Shown piece by piece: positions 5,956-6,673 of a DNA stretch of 6,673 nucleotides. The notes under the pieces are model-generated. The model worked only from the letters and a program-made list of their open reading frames with translations, was not told the DNA's origin and did not search any database. The first letter of the stretch is position 1. Every line of letters begins with the position of its first letter. The stretch is taken from assembly GCA_021299675.1 (NCBI GenBank), contig JAJTIF010000397.1, positions 1 through 6,673 on the forward strand, given 5' to 3'. The translations under genes and the position numbers were made by a program. The DNA comes from Pseudomonadota bacterium (GTDB taxonomy: Bacteria > Bdellovibrionota > Bacteriovoracia > Bacteriovoracales > Bacteriovoracaceae).

Positions 5956-6673
5956 ATGACTATCAAGACAAAAAGTTTTCAAAACCTGCAAGAGCTCAAG
6001 GCGCACGTGCAAGGGCACGAGCCTACTTTTTATACCTCTTCTAAGACCTCCACTGTTATTCCCTATGATAAGTTAAGTGAGGAGATCAAATCGACCCTCA
6101 CCTTAGGTGATCTCTCAAAAATCCCTCCCCAAATGATGATGAAAGGCGACAACCTTGTGCTCTCAGGTGCTGTCAATTGGCAGGACGCGGATCAGTTTCT
6201 GAAGGCCAATAACCGCGCCATCATGACCTCCCCCACCGAGCAGCTGGCTTTGGTGCTGGCGGGTGTGGCCACTTCTTGCACAGGTGAGCGCTGCTTTGCT
6301 TTCGGTAATCTTCGTAAGCAAATCGTTCGTCTCAAATACCTTAACCATGAAGGCGTTGAGGTGGAACTTCATCGCTCTCAACCCTTTCCGCAGACCGCTG
6401 GGCTTGCCGCTTACCAAGCTGCCTTTGCCCCCTATGCTCACTTTAAGAATGCTCCCTTCCCACGCTTTGAAACAGCGACAGATCTGATGATTGGAACAGA
6501 AGGCCAGTTAGGGATTGTGACGGAGCTTGAGCTCGAGACCACGCCCCATGATAATGTGACCTACGTGTTTCTCCTCTTGCCTCGCTGGGAAGACGACTAC
6601 CGCGCCCATCTGGAGGTTTTTGAAAAAGTTCAAAAATACCGTGGCGCTGTGATTTCCTGCGAACTGCTAGACG
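5956..6673 (+). CDS. FAD-linked oxidase, GlcD / FAD_binding_4 type (3' truncated by the window)
   Basis: The frame is open from ATG 5956 to the window end, giving 239 residues. The start is supported by AAGGA 8 nt upstream. The best motif is ATDLMIGTEGQLGIVTELEL (174-193), the FAD-domain signature of glycolate oxidase GlcD, D-lactate dehydrogenase and related PCMH-type flavoenzymes. The stretch LALVLAGVATSCTGERCFAFGNLRKQIVRLKYL (97-129) corresponds to the family's glycine-rich FAD loop and its 'yG-x-x-r-d-x-V' segment, but is diverged, with AG in place of GG. The N-terminus is short: the first recognisable piece, YTSSKTST (26-33), resembles the R-G-G-G-T-S region, so the part usually preceding it is reduced. 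The missing C-terminus would hold the substrate-binding cap, so the substrate (a 2-hydroxy acid or other) cannot be told. Confidence 0.85.
   Translation, partial: MTIKTKSFQNLQELKAHVQGHEPTFYTSSKTSTVIPYDKLSEEIKSTLTLGDLSKIPPQMMMKGDNLVLSGAVNWQDADQFLKANNRAIMTSPTEQLALVLAGVATSCTGERCFAFGNLRKQIVRLKYLNHEGVEVELHRSQPFPQTAGLAAYQAAFAPYAHFKNAPFPRFETATDLMIGTEGQLGIVTELELETTPHDNVTYVFLLLPRWEDDYRAHLEVFEKVQKYRGAVISCELLD

Noticed and set aside
6163..6487. Open frames of 74 and 92 codons on + and - strands
   Set aside because: Both lie within the FAD oxidase, whose frame carries a clear GTEGQLGIVTE motif and continues to the window end.

Overview
The window is a gene-dense piece of a bacterial chromosome of roughly balanced base composition. 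It holds eight protein genes, two of them cut by the window edges, and no RNA genes, mobile elements or CRISPR. RluE, a YciH/SUI1 protein, a long U32 protein and an outer-membrane beta-barrel point to a Gram-negative, proteobacteria-like organism. Bdellovibrionota or a related lineage would fit the mixture, but that is a weak inference. No gap exceeds 300 bases; the longest non-coding stretch is 82 bases.

Left part (1-1652, + strand): the C-terminal end of a beta-barrel protein overlaps, by ATGA, a membrane-bound family 2 processive glycosyltransferase. The pair looks like part of an exopolysaccharide synthesis and export operon.

Middle (1627-4975): three genes connected to the ribosome lie together. 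They are a YciH/SUI1 factor with an N-terminal cysteine cluster (- strand), the 23S rRNA pseudouridine synthase RluE (+ strand), and an 809-residue RlhA-type U32 protein (- strand), a family that includes the 23S rRNA cytidine hydroxylase. yciH and rluE diverge from only 16 bp; neither has a Shine-Dalgarno sequence, and both have in-frame stops just upstream, so they are probably leaderless. Both outer ends of this cluster overlap a neighbour tail to tail (26 and 21 bp). The U32 protein contains a visible internal duplication: a second, degenerate U32-like half that keeps most of the cysteines.

Right part (4982-6673): a small exported protein of unknown function lies 6 bp upstream of the U32 gene and is probably co-transcribed with it. 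Next comes a CoA_binding_2 (YccU-like) protein on the - strand. A 43-bp AT-rich region with a 17-bp inverted repeat separates it from a divergent FAD-linked oxidase of GlcD type, which runs off the end.

I did not find a convincing undescribed multi-gene system. The most notable points are the compact leaderless divergent promoter, the clustering of ribosome-tuning genes, and the duplicated U32 architecture.
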